A stretch of DNA of 64,000 bases from Amia ocellicauda (taxonomy: Eukaryota; Chordata; Actinopteri; Amiiformes; Amiidae). Made by a program: the position numbers and the translations under genes. Under the pieces are notes generated by a model. It was not told the origin of the DNA and made no database searches. It saw only the letters and a program-made list of their open reading frames with translations. Positions 46,599 to 59,700 of this stretch are shown piece by piece (position 1 is the stretch's first letter; each line of letters starts with the position of its first letter). The stretch covers positions 8,240,501 through 8,304,500 of the forward strand of contig NC_089856.1 of NCBI RefSeq assembly GCF_036373705.1, in the 5' to 3' direction.

Positions 46599-46648
46599 AA
46601 TGCAATGCAATGCAATGCAATGCAATGCAATGCAATGCAATGCAATGC
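46599..46648. repeat. (AATGC)n pentanucleotide tandem repeat
   Basis: Ten perfect AATGC units, ending in AATGCG. The unit is short and uninterrupted, so length variation between individuals is likely. Confidence 0.95.
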
Positions 46649-46835
46649 GACTTTCGTTTTGTGAACAAACCAGAACCAAAACTTTCGACATCCATGCAGT
46701 GTAAACAGACATCTATAATGAGGTAAAGTTCAGTCTATAATGCAATAAAGCCCTGCATTGAAGGCATGCTAAATAAAGTGTACAACCTTTACAAATCAAC
46801 CTTCCCCAGTTCTGAATATTTCGCCCCATCCATAT

Positions 46836-46849
46836 TTTATTTCTTTATT
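46836..46849 (-). terminator. spats2: Candidate spats2 poly(A) signals
   Basis: Two TTTATT hexamers on the plus strand (46836-46841 and 46844-46849) read as tandem AATAAA in the sense of spats2, about 1.1 kb after its stop codon. Other TTTATT copies exist further left, for example at 45974. Confidence 0.35.
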
Positions 46850-47975
46850 TTTTTAAAATTTTGTTTTTAGTATTATTTTTTTCTGTACAAGAACTGGGAC
46901 AGACTTTTACAGAAAAGTTTGTGACGGAGGAGGGTGGCACCTACTTACTAAGTATATTTAAATCAAAACCAAAAACGAATTCTATATAATAAAAATCGAT
47001 TCTCTATTAGGACAAATCAAGTAATTAACCAAGAACAGGACTCTACGAACTCCTTCCAGGCACATGAAAAGATTTGGAGCCGAGCCAAAATGCACAACTC
47101 TGAGCTACAGCTAAAGTCTAGGTCAACAATTTTGAGATGGCAAACTCCAGATACAATGCACACAAGCTCATACGTTTGTGAAATACACCAGGTATTTCGA
47201 CAAACTCAACATGCTCTCGCATTAGTGGAGCCTAAATCAGTCATTTAACCAAACAAACACTGAAGAAGGGTTTAAGAAGCCTCCAAATGCCTCTGGACTG
47301 ATGGTTTAAGAACATCAGAAATCGTTCAGACTAACTGCCAAAGCTCATCTCCACAGAAGCACAAGCTTAACAGGGACTCAAAGGTTGCAGTTTGCCATCA
47401 CCCAAGACCAGCAATAACCTTATCGTAGAAAGTCTGGCATGTTGTGCCATTTGTAGGAGGCAAATAGGAATAAATTTAGGCAATGCTCAAAACTTAGAAG
47501 TAAAAATCAAAATAAAATTGAACTAAATGGCTCAAGATTAGCCACAAAGTGTGCATCTAAGAGTTCATACCCCAGAACTACTACAAGTTTGTACTCCATT
47601 CCATTACCAAGTACCCACACTGGATAACAACTCATTCCACTAACAAAACACCTATACAACCCATGGGAAGCCTTGTATGGTATGAGCAATTATGACTGAC
47701 AACCTGTACTAGTGGGAAGCACAAGTAAAAGCAGCAGACAAAGGCATCTGATAGAGCGACAGAAGACTGGCAAGAATGGGCACAGGACAGAGGGAGAGAA
47801 GGGGCAGGATAGCAATTTGGATGGCAGAATGACAGGACCTTGGGTGGCACTACAGCTCAAAGGATGTAAACGATTTCTACATCTTCAATAGGTAGAGGTG
47901 CTGTCCAGGGGGGGACGTAATGTGGGGGAAGGTGGTGGGGGTGGTTCTGGGGAGAAGGGGGATGGGTGGGCTGTG

Positions 47976-50900
47976 TCAGGGGCAGTGAGTCCGGGGTGGG
48001 CGTTGGGGCAGCCCATTGGGAGTGGGGCGAGGGTGCTGGGTGGAGCCATTGGCGGAAGGTGGGGCAGGGGCAGCGGCCGGGGCCACCCCCTGGCTGCGGT
48101 TGGTGGGGTAGCGATTGCTGGTCCGGACGGGGTTTCGGTCCTGGTAGTAGGCTCCATTCGATCTTTGACCTCCAGGCTGGTAGCCTTGACCCGGCCTGCG
48201 ATTTCCTTGGTAGCCCTGTCGGAGAGAGAAGAACGATCCCTTAGCATTATCTACCAGTTCCAGTCACATTATAGCTAGGAATGTTGCACTGTAGTAATAT
48301 TAAAACAAATTATAGATCTTTCAGATGTTAAACCAGTTAAAGTATAAAAGAATACTGAAGGGAACATGACGGAATGCAATCCACAGGTCATATTATAGTA
48401 AGTATTCACCCCCTTCATTTGGAACATGAGGTTCACGGAACTAGCAAGTGACAAAGATGGGGCTTGTTCTGAACCAAACCGGTACATAGTTGATTCAGTT
48501 ATTGAACACTATTGGTCATTTTTGACAAATTAGAGGACCAAGATATTCAGGAACAGGTTAGCCGACAAGGTTCTGGTAGGTCACGTGCAGATCACTGAGT
48601 TAATACAGGGCAGTCACTCGGTCTTTTCATTCAGTGGGGTGGCTCACCTGTCTGTGGGGCTGTGTGGGTCGAGCAGCAGCATCCCGGGGGCTGTATCCTG
48701 AGGCCTGGGGAAGAGGGGGCGGGGGGCCCTCGGGGGTCCCGGGGCTGGTGAGGGAGGAGGAAGCGGAGCTGCAACGAGAGCGGCTGGAGTAGCCCGTCTG
48801 AGGATGATACACTATTGGAGAAACAATTCAGAAGGAGAACCGAAGAAAGTTAAACTTAGACCGCCTTTTCCCTACATGACTAAAACAAGAATGAGGTCAA
48901 TATTTTTGTATTCTATTGTAATACTGGCACAGATTGTGGATTTCTTTTTCCTGTAAAGTCAGAGTCATGTAACACTATCTCCCATGGTTATTTATCTGTC
49001 CTTGGTCCTTCCCTGTTTGGCAATAGGAGTTTAGAACAAACAAAAACAAAAAGGAAAGTTCAGTCCATTGTTGGTTGGGCAACAGTCCTGCAAGTTGTGT
49101 AAGTCAGTTGACCCTGGGATAAATGATCGACTCAGTCCATCTCTCCGATTGGCTCAGGACAGGAGTAGCCAATTCCAAACTGGAGGATCTGCGGTCAGTG
49201 GCATAAAACACCTTAAGTACTTCTCCCTTATAGAAGGGGATCAAGTAAGAGTGTTGCATAACCCACCTTAAATATTCCCCTGAGGTTAGGAAAATCCCTT
49301 GCGTCTTGTTCAACTTTTTCTGCAGCCAATAGACTAAGCTTATTGAGTGCTGCAGGCCGGTTACCATAGAAACAGCACGACGCCTCAGGTATTTGTTTTA
49401 TTTAAATTTGTTCAACATAATGGCAAATGGAAATGCTTGAATGAACTGTCCAACCCTTCGACAAAGCATTGGAAACCTTGTGAATAATACGGCTAACTCT
49501 AGATTTGTGAATATGAAAAATCTTCGAACAGTTAAATATTTCCCTTAAGTTAGTTAAGTGTATACACTTATGTGTTCAACCCACGTAGGATTCCTTACCT
49601 TCCCCTTAAGGCATTTAACTTAAGTTGTTTTATGCTACACCCTTACACTTAAGTACCAGTTAAGATGTAAACCAAGGGGGAAATTCACTTAAGCCATTTT
49701 ATAGAACCAGTCACTAGGTTTCTGCAAGTTTAAAAAGTAACTTTTCCACCCAGGAATAATCATTGAATTCAACTAATTATCCAAAGAATAACTTCAGTTA
49801 AGTCATTAAGACCTGATGCACAATGGAAACCAGAAACCCTGGTGTCCCTCAAGGACTGGAATTAGCCACCCCTCGGATTGGGCAAATGAAATGTGCTAGA
49901 ACCAAACACCAGCAAACTGCAGAGCCCATAAAGGGAGGCCCATTTTGCATACCATGGCCAAAACTCATGATGTTCTTCTTGGCAGGTTCCAGCTCATAGG
50001 TGAACTTGACAGCTCTTCCCAGATCCTCGTCATACTTGCGCTCACTCACAAAGTGCTATGGAAGGAAAGAAAATGACTCAATGTTGTATTTGAATATACA
50101 CAGACACCCTTTCCACAAGACCGCTGTATGACCTGTAATTACCCATGTGCTTATCATGCAAAATCCATGGCCAGGTCAGTGAATTGGAAAACAAAAATGA
50201 TGTGTTAAATACACACACAATTAATTGTTCCTTGGTTCCACTGGGTATATAAAACAATTAGTCTTCCAATAGAAAGGAATGATAGAAAGATAATAACCTA
50301 AAGAGTATTAAGATTAGAATTATAACCTTGCAGAACTACATTTGTAAACTTTAAATTTACATTCTATTGAAATAGTACCAAATGTTACTTTAATTTGTAT
50401 TAGATTATAAAAATGGAAATGAAATCTGAAATGAAATAAATGAGATTGATTTATTGCTTAAATTGCCACATTAAGAAAAATGTCCTTTTTGGCGATTCAG
50501 TTAATCGTATTTTAACTCATTATCCAGCAACATGTACACAGAATTACACCAGATGACAACAATTAACCAGTAAAGGGTGTTCAATACACAGACCCATTAG
50601 AGGCCAAATCTGTATTTCTGGACCCGCAGAGCTGGCTTTCTAAGTGGTGGCGTTTAAGCAATGATATGTTAAAAACAGAATTAATTCCAACAGGACAAAG
50701 TTTTGTGGATGATTCTACTGTACTTCAGGTTTGACTAAGTGCTGGCCATTTGATTTAAAGGAGCTAGAAAAGTTGCTGGCCCTTTACTACTAGGATCAGA
50801 GCCCCTTGTCCTATACAAGGAAGAGGACCAGGGCCTTTATTTTAGTACAAATATTCTCAATCGCAGTCCTTAAGACCAGGAGCCCCTTCTCCCAAATCTT

Positions 50901-53900
50901 CCTTGGTCTGACTAGAAGATTATGAATCAGAAGAATTTAGTTAATTTATTTAATCTGTAGTATAATTTGCAGTCTGTACAGAAGTATCTTTTATGCCTCA
51001 AACTGCAACATGCATTTAAAAGACTTCAAATGTCTAATTGATCAAACTAGGTTAAATTGAGAATCCCAGTTGGAACAAAGGCCAGAAGTTGCCTTCTAGG
51101 AATGGCCAGCTAAAAGCCTCCCTGGTTGTTCTGGTTAATAATTGGGAGCAGGTGTGATTGTTCCTGTAGTGATTCGGTGAGCCGAGAGCAGCGCCATGCG
51201 ATCCTGGGCCCAGTCTCACCTTGATGTCTGCGCGCAGTTCGCTCAGCTGCTCCTCAGACATGGCCGCCGCCTGGTCAGTCAACCGCCGCAACTCCTCTGC
51301 TTTCTTCTGCCGGCCGTCCAGGATTGCCACTGCAACACACATGCTATTTTACTTGATTTATTAGGTGGCATAAAAGTCCTTAATACCCTTAAGATATTAG
51401 TGCACAGATGGTGCTTATGTACACAGGCCCAAAAACATTAATATTCATATACCAATGGATAAAGAAAGCATGGAGGACTGTTACTTGACCATCTCTGTAA
51501 CTGAAGTACAGAAACAACTTTGCAGATTGAAAAGAGCAGAAGAGGAAACCAATAACAGAAAAATACCCTGAATAAAAATCCTTAACATTTAACTGCAGTT
51601 AAGTAAGATTTTGGAGCACGCAGTAGCTGGAATGACTGTGGGCAAGATAAAGCAGGATGTCTTAAGAGATTTCTTATCCAGACAGAGAGAGGGGGAGGGA
51701 GGTGTGGATGAATGCCTGGCCTGGCCACTCCAGTAGCCGTTTTGTGGGATGCTGGGCTGCAGAGCTCAGGGTGCGGAGCGGCGGTGGATTAGTGAGCTGC
51801 CCCTGCACACAAAGACTCTATTCACATCCCAGACAACTGAGACCAGCACCATGCTCACAAATCGCACACCCTCACAGAACAGGCAGAGAGACCAGAAATA
51901 AAGGTGGGGGGGACAGTTTCTAGAAAGATTCTAGGCCAGAGGTCACTAACAGGCGGACCACGGTCCGGATCCGGACCCAGAAGCTGTTCCATACGGACCC
52001 GGACCTACAGCCAAAACAGAAGGTTATGATTTAAAACCTGACGTGGCGCTTCTATTTTAACCAGTAGTCTTTACGGTAGTGGTTTAGTGGATGAGGAAAC
52101 ACACAGACCAATTGCATGCGAGTTAAGCCATCCCACATGATACCACTCAGCCAATCAAGTCTGTGCATTGCAGGCGGTAAACATTGTGACTCTACAGTGC
52201 AGACAGATGAGAGGCAAGTTACACATGAAAAGACGGTAGAAAGAAAAAGAAAGATAGCGATACAGACGACTGCACTGGAAAAAGTTGAGAAAAAGACAGG
52301 CGAGACTGAGAAAGGGAGAGAAAAATAAGGAACAAATGGCGCTCTCCAAAAAAAGAAAAGTGGACAGCGAAAATAGAGGATTTAATCCGGAATGGACAGA
52401 CTCATTTCTGTTCATACTTCCCACTGGGAGCACTAAACCAGTGTGTCTCATATGTTCAGAAACCATGGCACTTATTAAAAGTGCCAATGTTAAACGCCAT
52501 TATGAGACAAAACAAAGGTTTTGAAGAAACATACCCACTCAAATCTGAAGTGACATCACAGAAAATAGGTAGTCTCAGAGCCCAATATGACCAGTCCACC
52601 AGGATCCTGAGCCACACATTCACTGCCCAACAACGTGCTCATGAGTGTTCCCTCAGAGTTGCTTGGATTTTGGGTCAACACAAAAAGCCATTTACTGATG
52701 GAGGGGTTGTCAAAGAATGCATGAGTGCAGTAGCAGGTATTGATTACATGCAGATGTTGATATATATCACACTAAATAGTTAGAAATTATGATCTTCCGG
52801 ACCTTTGCTTCAAGAAATTCTCTCTAACTGGACCTCTTTACATTCTAGGCCAACATTTAAAAAGCCTGAGATTCAATTGCAGTGAGAGGGACAAGCATTT
52901 CCGAAGGATTTGAGTATTTTGACTCACACATTATATTATATCCATACCTTGATTTGAATTTAGTTCATCATAGGAAATCTTTTAGGATATTGCAAGGATC
53001 CAGAGTTATAGATGGATTTTAATTTAAGGCAGGGCTAAAGGGATGACAGACATACATTCAAGCAAAATGATGACAGGACTACTTAAATCCCAAATAGTTA
53101 GAAAGGAGTTCAATCTAATCCTTTGATTACTCAATAGAAGGCCTTGATGAAAAAGTTCAGTTTTGGTGTGACTGACTTTTTACGGGGTACAATTTGAAAG
53201 GATAAATGAATAGCTGTCCCCAGACAAATGCAGATGACTCGGGGACTCCGAGGCAGGGGCGCCTTTAGACCAGGTGACGTTAACCAATCAAATAAAACCA
53301 TGCCAACCCCTTTGCGACTTTAAATGAGATGGCATACCAACAACAGAACCCCTGTGCTTCATCATTTGTGGAGAAAGCTGATCACAGGGGAATGCGTGTA
53401 ATCTGAAAATGTTGGTTACACTTGTCCTAAAAGCAGGGATGAACAACTCCAGGCCTCAAGGGCTCCAGTTTGTTCCACCCCAAATTTACATAATTGAACT
53501 AATTTGAAGCCAAGTCAAATTACTTGTCATTAACTATTAATCACTTATTTGAAAGGCGTATTAAAAACCTAGAGGAATATGGCCCAAGGCCCCTCGCGGT
53601 TGGCTTTCTGACTTGGTGTGAGGAGGAAAATGATTAATGGCTGTCAAAACGCCTATAGTTTGCATTGGAATCCCCCAGAAAAACTTTCACAAGTTACCAA
53701 AGAGAAAAGCATAGAGTTCAGATGGGACAGGTTGTGAAAGCATTGCGACACGGATCTACTCACTGGCTTCTGCTTTGACTTTGTCCATTTCCGCCAACAG
53801 GGCCACCTCACGGTCCATTAAACTATGAAGACAGAAGGCAGTGATGCAAAAAGACTGCAGTGAATATAGCAACCCCACCAATCGCTCATAGTTATCACTG

Positions 53901-56688
53901 GAGCATTTGTGACCTCCACTCTTATAACAGGTGTGATTAACATAAGCCGTTCTTTCCGAGTTACATCTGAGAGCACAGTTTTGTTTTATTTTGCTTTTCA
54001 ATAACAGACAGATGTGGAGGGTTTTAGCGTGAGAATTGAAGTCAATCACAATAAAAATCGGCTAAAACGAAAGCACTCTGGGAGCTTTTGGGCATCAGTG
54101 CTCGGCAGTAATGCACAGTGTTTGGCTTTAGGTAATAGTCAGGATTGCCTAGGCTTGGAGCTCAAGAATGAGTGGACTTGGACCTTCTAACCCTACTCAA
54201 ACACTGCTGGCATGCACTTGAAAGGCAATAAAATAAAGGATTGCTTCAGCAGGCACTCTTGATCTACACTTGCTCTAAGCAAATAAGCATGGACTTCGTG
54301 CATCACAATGTTTGATTGTTAAATGCCAGATCACTACCTGGGTCAAAGTTCACTTTTGCTACATGGACTACCCAATTAGCTCAGGAGATTATGAGCAAAC
54401 CTGGTTATAAAGATTAATCCTGGGATTAGGTCAATAAGAAATTTAGGTCTGACAACTTTTTGAACTGACAATTCAGTTTTTAAAACCATGAACTGGCACA
54501 GGCCAGTATTGAAGTTTGGTACTCAATTTCATATTCACCTCTTAAAAGGAGCTCGACTATATGATCAACTGGTAAAATACTCTGGTATGCTGGTTCACGG
54601 GAGATGGATAACTCCTTTCTAAATCAATTGGTTAGGTCCTGAAAGATCTGCTTTCAGCTAGTGAGGGGACCTCCCAGCACTGCCAGGACTTGCTGGGGCA
54701 CACAACTGGTTTCACAAACAAGGCAGTGACTTATTGTACTAGCAGGAAACCATTTCATTAGCACTTCAGTTTCACAAGTGCTGCTGCGGTCCTCACCATG
54801 TAAAGAGGCAGCCGATTTGATGGCCTCCGAGAAATTGTGCTAAGGAATTCCCCTGGGTCAGCAAGTACAGATGCTGAATAAAGACTTTTGCAAAACGTGT
54901 GGGAAAGGCCACATAATCCATTGCCTGAAGACAGAACTGTCAACAGCAAGCCCTGCCATGTGATGCTATAAAAGTAGGCCTAAGGAAGCTCTATAGACTC
55001 TTATGTAAAATCCTTGTCAGACTGCAAAGGAACATCTCCATCTACCAGCTTTGCAGCTCAGCGAAGGTCTGCTTCATTTTCTTGATGGAGGAGTCCATCT
55101 CCTCCTTCACCACCACCCTGTAGCGGGTGAGCGAGGCCGTACAGCGCTGCAGGTCCTTCACAGATTTGTCGATGTTGGAAGCTGCGAAAAACAGAGGGAA
55201 AGCATTAATGTGGGTGTTGGAGATGGCCAAGCCTTCAGTATCACCTTGCTTCAGGGACTACAAATATGGATAGATACAGATGCTAAAGTAACTATTAAGC
55301 CCAACAGTGAAAGAGGTTAGACTACAAAAGACAGAATGCATTGTAACACTGTCCTTTTGAACCTTCAAGACCTTCACGAAATACAAAACAGTACTTATCT
55401 TCATGTTAATTATAAGCACACACCCTTAAGATGTTTGTTTCAATTTTCAGAACCAATTGTATTTACATTTCAGTTTCAATTCACTTAACTGAGTAAGTGG
55501 ATTAATTAAGAAGCTGTTAAAATGAATAACCTGTGAAAAATGTGACCTTCCTGGTGTGCGTTCTATTGCACTGAATGGATCATACAAGCTCCAAGTCAAA
55601 CAATCTTCCGAAAGACGTGCAGCAAAACACTATTCATAGCATCATTGGGCATTGACAGAAGATTCATTGTCATCATTTCTATGTCCACCACTTACTGCCT
55701 ACTCCCAACAAGAGCATAAATATGCTGTAAAATATTTTCATTCCCATTATAAAATATGTACTAGGGAAGTTAGTGGTGTACACATCTAAAAGCACAATCT
55801 ATAATGAAAGTGGTGCAGAAATATACTTCCCCCATGTAATTTCCTCCCAATCATCTTGGAGAAGTATATTCAGAATCTATTTTTGCAGCAGAAGTAGCAC
55901 GTATCGGCAAGGTAGATTAAATGAAAAGTAGAAACTTGTATAACTGCTGCAACAGCAAAAGCTACAAGTAAGAATTTAGTAAATGCAGACAATATTCCAC
56001 CTTCAGATCAGTGCTCTTGATATTCCAGCAGCGTTTAAAGGCTTTCAAAATTCACTTAAAACCGGAGAAAATTGTTCAGTTGGTCGAGTAAGGTATGGAT
56101 AAAATGACAAACTAGTGAAATTCGATGGTTTGCTATCAATCACAAGACAGTGACTATTTTCATGTCTTCTGAACATTTCTTGTCATTGTTGCAATTATTC
56201 CATGTTTACTGGATTTATCATTTGAGAAAGTTGCCATTACTGTACCTGTCCATATGATGTACAACAAAAGGATTTTTGTAGAACACATTTCTAACTGTTA
56301 ATAAAGTCTTTTGCACTTTTTCTATCAAATTACTACAGTTATGCTTTCATGGAGGAATCCCCTTTCCTGGGGCTATAAAACCAGTCGGCCACTTTAACAT
56401 AGCAGATGTGCAAGTGTAATTGCATTTACAATTATATGAAAGGATGATGTTTTAGACATGGTTTAACCAAAACAATAAAATGAAGGGCTCGGGTGGAATG
56501 AAAGCTAGAAGACCAAGGGACTGAATTTGGAGATGACCTAGGATGCTGAACACAAGACAGTGGATGCTTTCTGGACACCCGCTACTCCAAAAGGTCGATA
56601 TACTAAAATGGGGGGTGACTTCAGTTCAGAGGGATGACGTTGCCATAACTTTACACTTTGGCAATCAGGTTTTTCTTCTATGGGAGTA

Positions 56689-56720
<32 letters not shown>

Positions 56721-59700
56721 TTTCTCTGCTCCATGCCTATGGTTTTATTTATGTAGTGTACTGTCAATATTGACTTGCAATTCATGTATATTTTGACCTT
56801 TAAAAGCACTGAGGCAACTCTTAGGGAAAAGTCACTAGATTAAAATAAGATGGCATGATTGGATTAGACTATGTTTAACAGGCATCTTGATTGGAACACA
56901 CAAAACTCAAAACATCAGCATCACAGTCTGAGGGGCAAAGCTCTCACCAATCTTCTTGTTGGAAGCCGAGCCCTCAGGGATGAGCAGCGAGAGTGTGGCG
57001 GTCTGCTGGGAGCTGGAGCCGGCGCGGGGGCGGGGCTTGGCACCAGGGCCACCAGGGCCTCTGGGGATCTGGTGGGACCGGGGAACATGGGCCTGAAGCA
57101 CTGCCTGGCTCTGCAGGTCAGTTTTGGGTTTGCCGTCTTCTGCTTCTGTTCCTTTGGGGAGGAAAATGAAGTTCTACTGAGAACATGTCCTTTAGGGTTG
57201 ATAAAAAGGGATGGGGAATATAAACTGATTCTTGAAGAGCAAAAAATAAATAAAAATGGGTCCAAGGTCACTGTGATACCGAGATCACTGTAAAATTGAA
57301 ACCAGCATGAAAATTAAGCATTACACCTTTGCAATTTTAAACTGTGGCTTTTTCATATGCAAGTAAGCAAAAACCAGACCATGATTGGCTGATCCAAGGT
57401 CACCGACTTCTTAGATGTCTTTATTAGCATAAACTAATATTAAACATTAGGTAAACATTACCCTCAAACTGCCCCCTGTTACTATGGAGCCCTGACTCCC
57501 AGCAGGGCAGAATAAGACATGGCTCACTGTTATTGTTTGTAATGTTCTGGATTAACATTAAGACACTAAGCACACAGATAGAAGGAAATCCTCGTAGAAA
57601 AAGATGCATGTTTTTTAGTAACAATTCATTGTAGGGCTGTGCCTTTCCTCGTGGAAATTGACAAATGTAGCATCATGAAAACATTTTGGATTTAATCAGA
57701 CACTCAGCTCTTACAATTACAAGATCTTCTCAGCTGCTGCTAAAAAAAACATAGTAACAAATTTGAACAGAGCTAAATTTGGCTTTATGTAAATGGTCAG
57801 CCTGCATTTTGCAACACAGCTTAAAAGGTGAAATTGTGAAAGAAGCCATTATACTGAAGGTTGTACTATAACCAGGTTTGGATCCTTTTTGGTTTTAACA
57901 TTCTAAAGAATACCACATCAAATGTCTTCTTAAAACAGGATCAAAATATATATATTCATTTCATTTCATTGTACACAGAACCTGTACATTACAGTACAAC
58001 AATATTTTAGTCCAGATTATAGAGTAACTGAGACCCCAAGCCTCAAAAGTTTTGGGGTCTTTCCTTGTACAAAATGCATTAAATTTTGTTACAAAACTTA
58101 AAACTTACATACAAATACCATGGGTGTCGTAGGAAAAAACCTAGAAAAACCAAGAATAAATAAATGCCTTTAGAATTAAAGTCTCCTGAATTTATAGTTT
58201 GCAGTTTGTGTTAGTTATTTGTAGTTGTTGATGCTAGGCCAGTTACAGCTGGTAAACGCAAGACACTCCAAACATATCCAGAAGGATAATGGACTTAAAA
58301 CAGTTTAGATGGCTTCAGTGAATACACAGGAACAGCTTAATTCAAAATGACATGGGAAGGAAGAAGCAGAAATCAGTCTACGAAAAAGCATTTTACAATA
58401 GCGAGGGATTGAAGCTTCACAGACAGTTGCAGCAAATTTCACACCCACTCACCCCACTGTCCAGTGAATCACTCCAGCACTGTTGCTGTGGAGTGCGTGA
58501 GTCACATCATGGTATAGTTTTATGATTCAGTGCTAGATTTTCCTCTTAGCCTTTGTCAATTCAGAATGATTCCCATTCCACTGATGCAATTAAATGCGGA
58601 CATTCGGTTTGTGCATCTTTATAAGCAAAAGATCAGAAGCTGCAGACTATGTACCGACTGCTTATCCCCTTGCACATTTGACCCTGAAGACCATCTGGAC
58701 CAGGGGGATGCAACCATCAGTCTATTCTTAAATACATACTGGGGAAGGTGGGGCTGGTAACTAGCTATAAAAGATACTGTAGAAATGGGAAACTGCACTA
58801 TAGACACAATAGAGATTCACAGAAGCCCAATATAATTCTGTTACTACAAACAACTAAACTAATTATTAAAACCAGGTTTAGGAGATAAGAGTTAAATTTG
58901 TATTGTAATTGTGGGGCAGGAAAGGGTTTGGTGGCATGTACTTTATTGCTTATTTGAATCTAGGTCCTAGTGACTGTGTAAACCGCTATCTAACTTAATT
59001 TAAAATGTAGAGGACATACCGTTACATTACCACCTCAGTCATAAAACTTGCAGCACATTCAGAAAAAAAAGCAGCGTATGGACAAGTGTTTAAAATCCCC
59101 CAGTAACCCGTTTGGCAAATCACTCATTTCCCAAATCCCAGCTATCTAGCATTTGACCGGGGCTTGACTCAATCTCCCTCAGCTGACTGACCTGTAGTGT
59201 CCGAGAGCTCTGCCATTGCGGGCTCCGAGTCCAGCTCGGCCGTGTCCAGAGATACAGAGTCCAGCTGTTCACTGAGGGAGTCCACTGAGTCACCGTCCAG
59301 CACAGAGCCATTGGCGTGAAAGCCATTTAGGCCATCTTTGTTGGGGGCAGCAGGGGGCTGCGAGGGATCTGCCAGCTCTGCTTCAACCTGCCCATTCCCA
59401 CTCTCAGGCTGTGGCTTGGGCTTCTTCTTCTTCTTGGGCTAAAAGAAGAGAATGAAAAGACTAAAGATCATGCACTAGCACTTAAATTCTAAAGATCCGG
59501 CATGAGCTGAAAGAACAGACATGGGACAGTATTTTGCAGTCATTTGCAGTACAGGTCTGCCAGTTCTTAATTCCTCCTGCCACTATGCAGATTTCAGTTG
59601 TCCAAAAACAATACGTGCATCACTAACACGAGAGTATTCAGTTATACCAGAAAAAAAAACATTTATTCTTTATTCAGTTTAATAAATACCAAGTGAACTA

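Larger units (their letters stand above)
44040..47975. other. Convergent interval between mcrs1 and spats2, including the spats2 3' UTR
   Basis: No conserved coding exon is recognisable on either strand. The spats2 3' UTR enters from the right. The interval includes a GA run at 45359-45385, a short G-rich stretch near 45726, and the AATGC tandem at 46599. In mammals KCNH3 lies between these two genes; none of its membrane-channel coding sequence is seen. Confidence 0.5.

Noticed and set aside
46599..46648. AATGC tandem as a possible CRISPR-like or regulatory array
   Set aside because: Contiguous five-base units without spacers; a simple microsatellite in vertebrate DNA.
47885..48247. Long minus-strand open frame of 120 codons, Pro/Thr-rich
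   Set aside because: It is the wrong frame over the last spats2 exon. The neighbouring frame gives GNRRPGQGYQPGGQR and joins the upstream exons in phase, ending at 47976.
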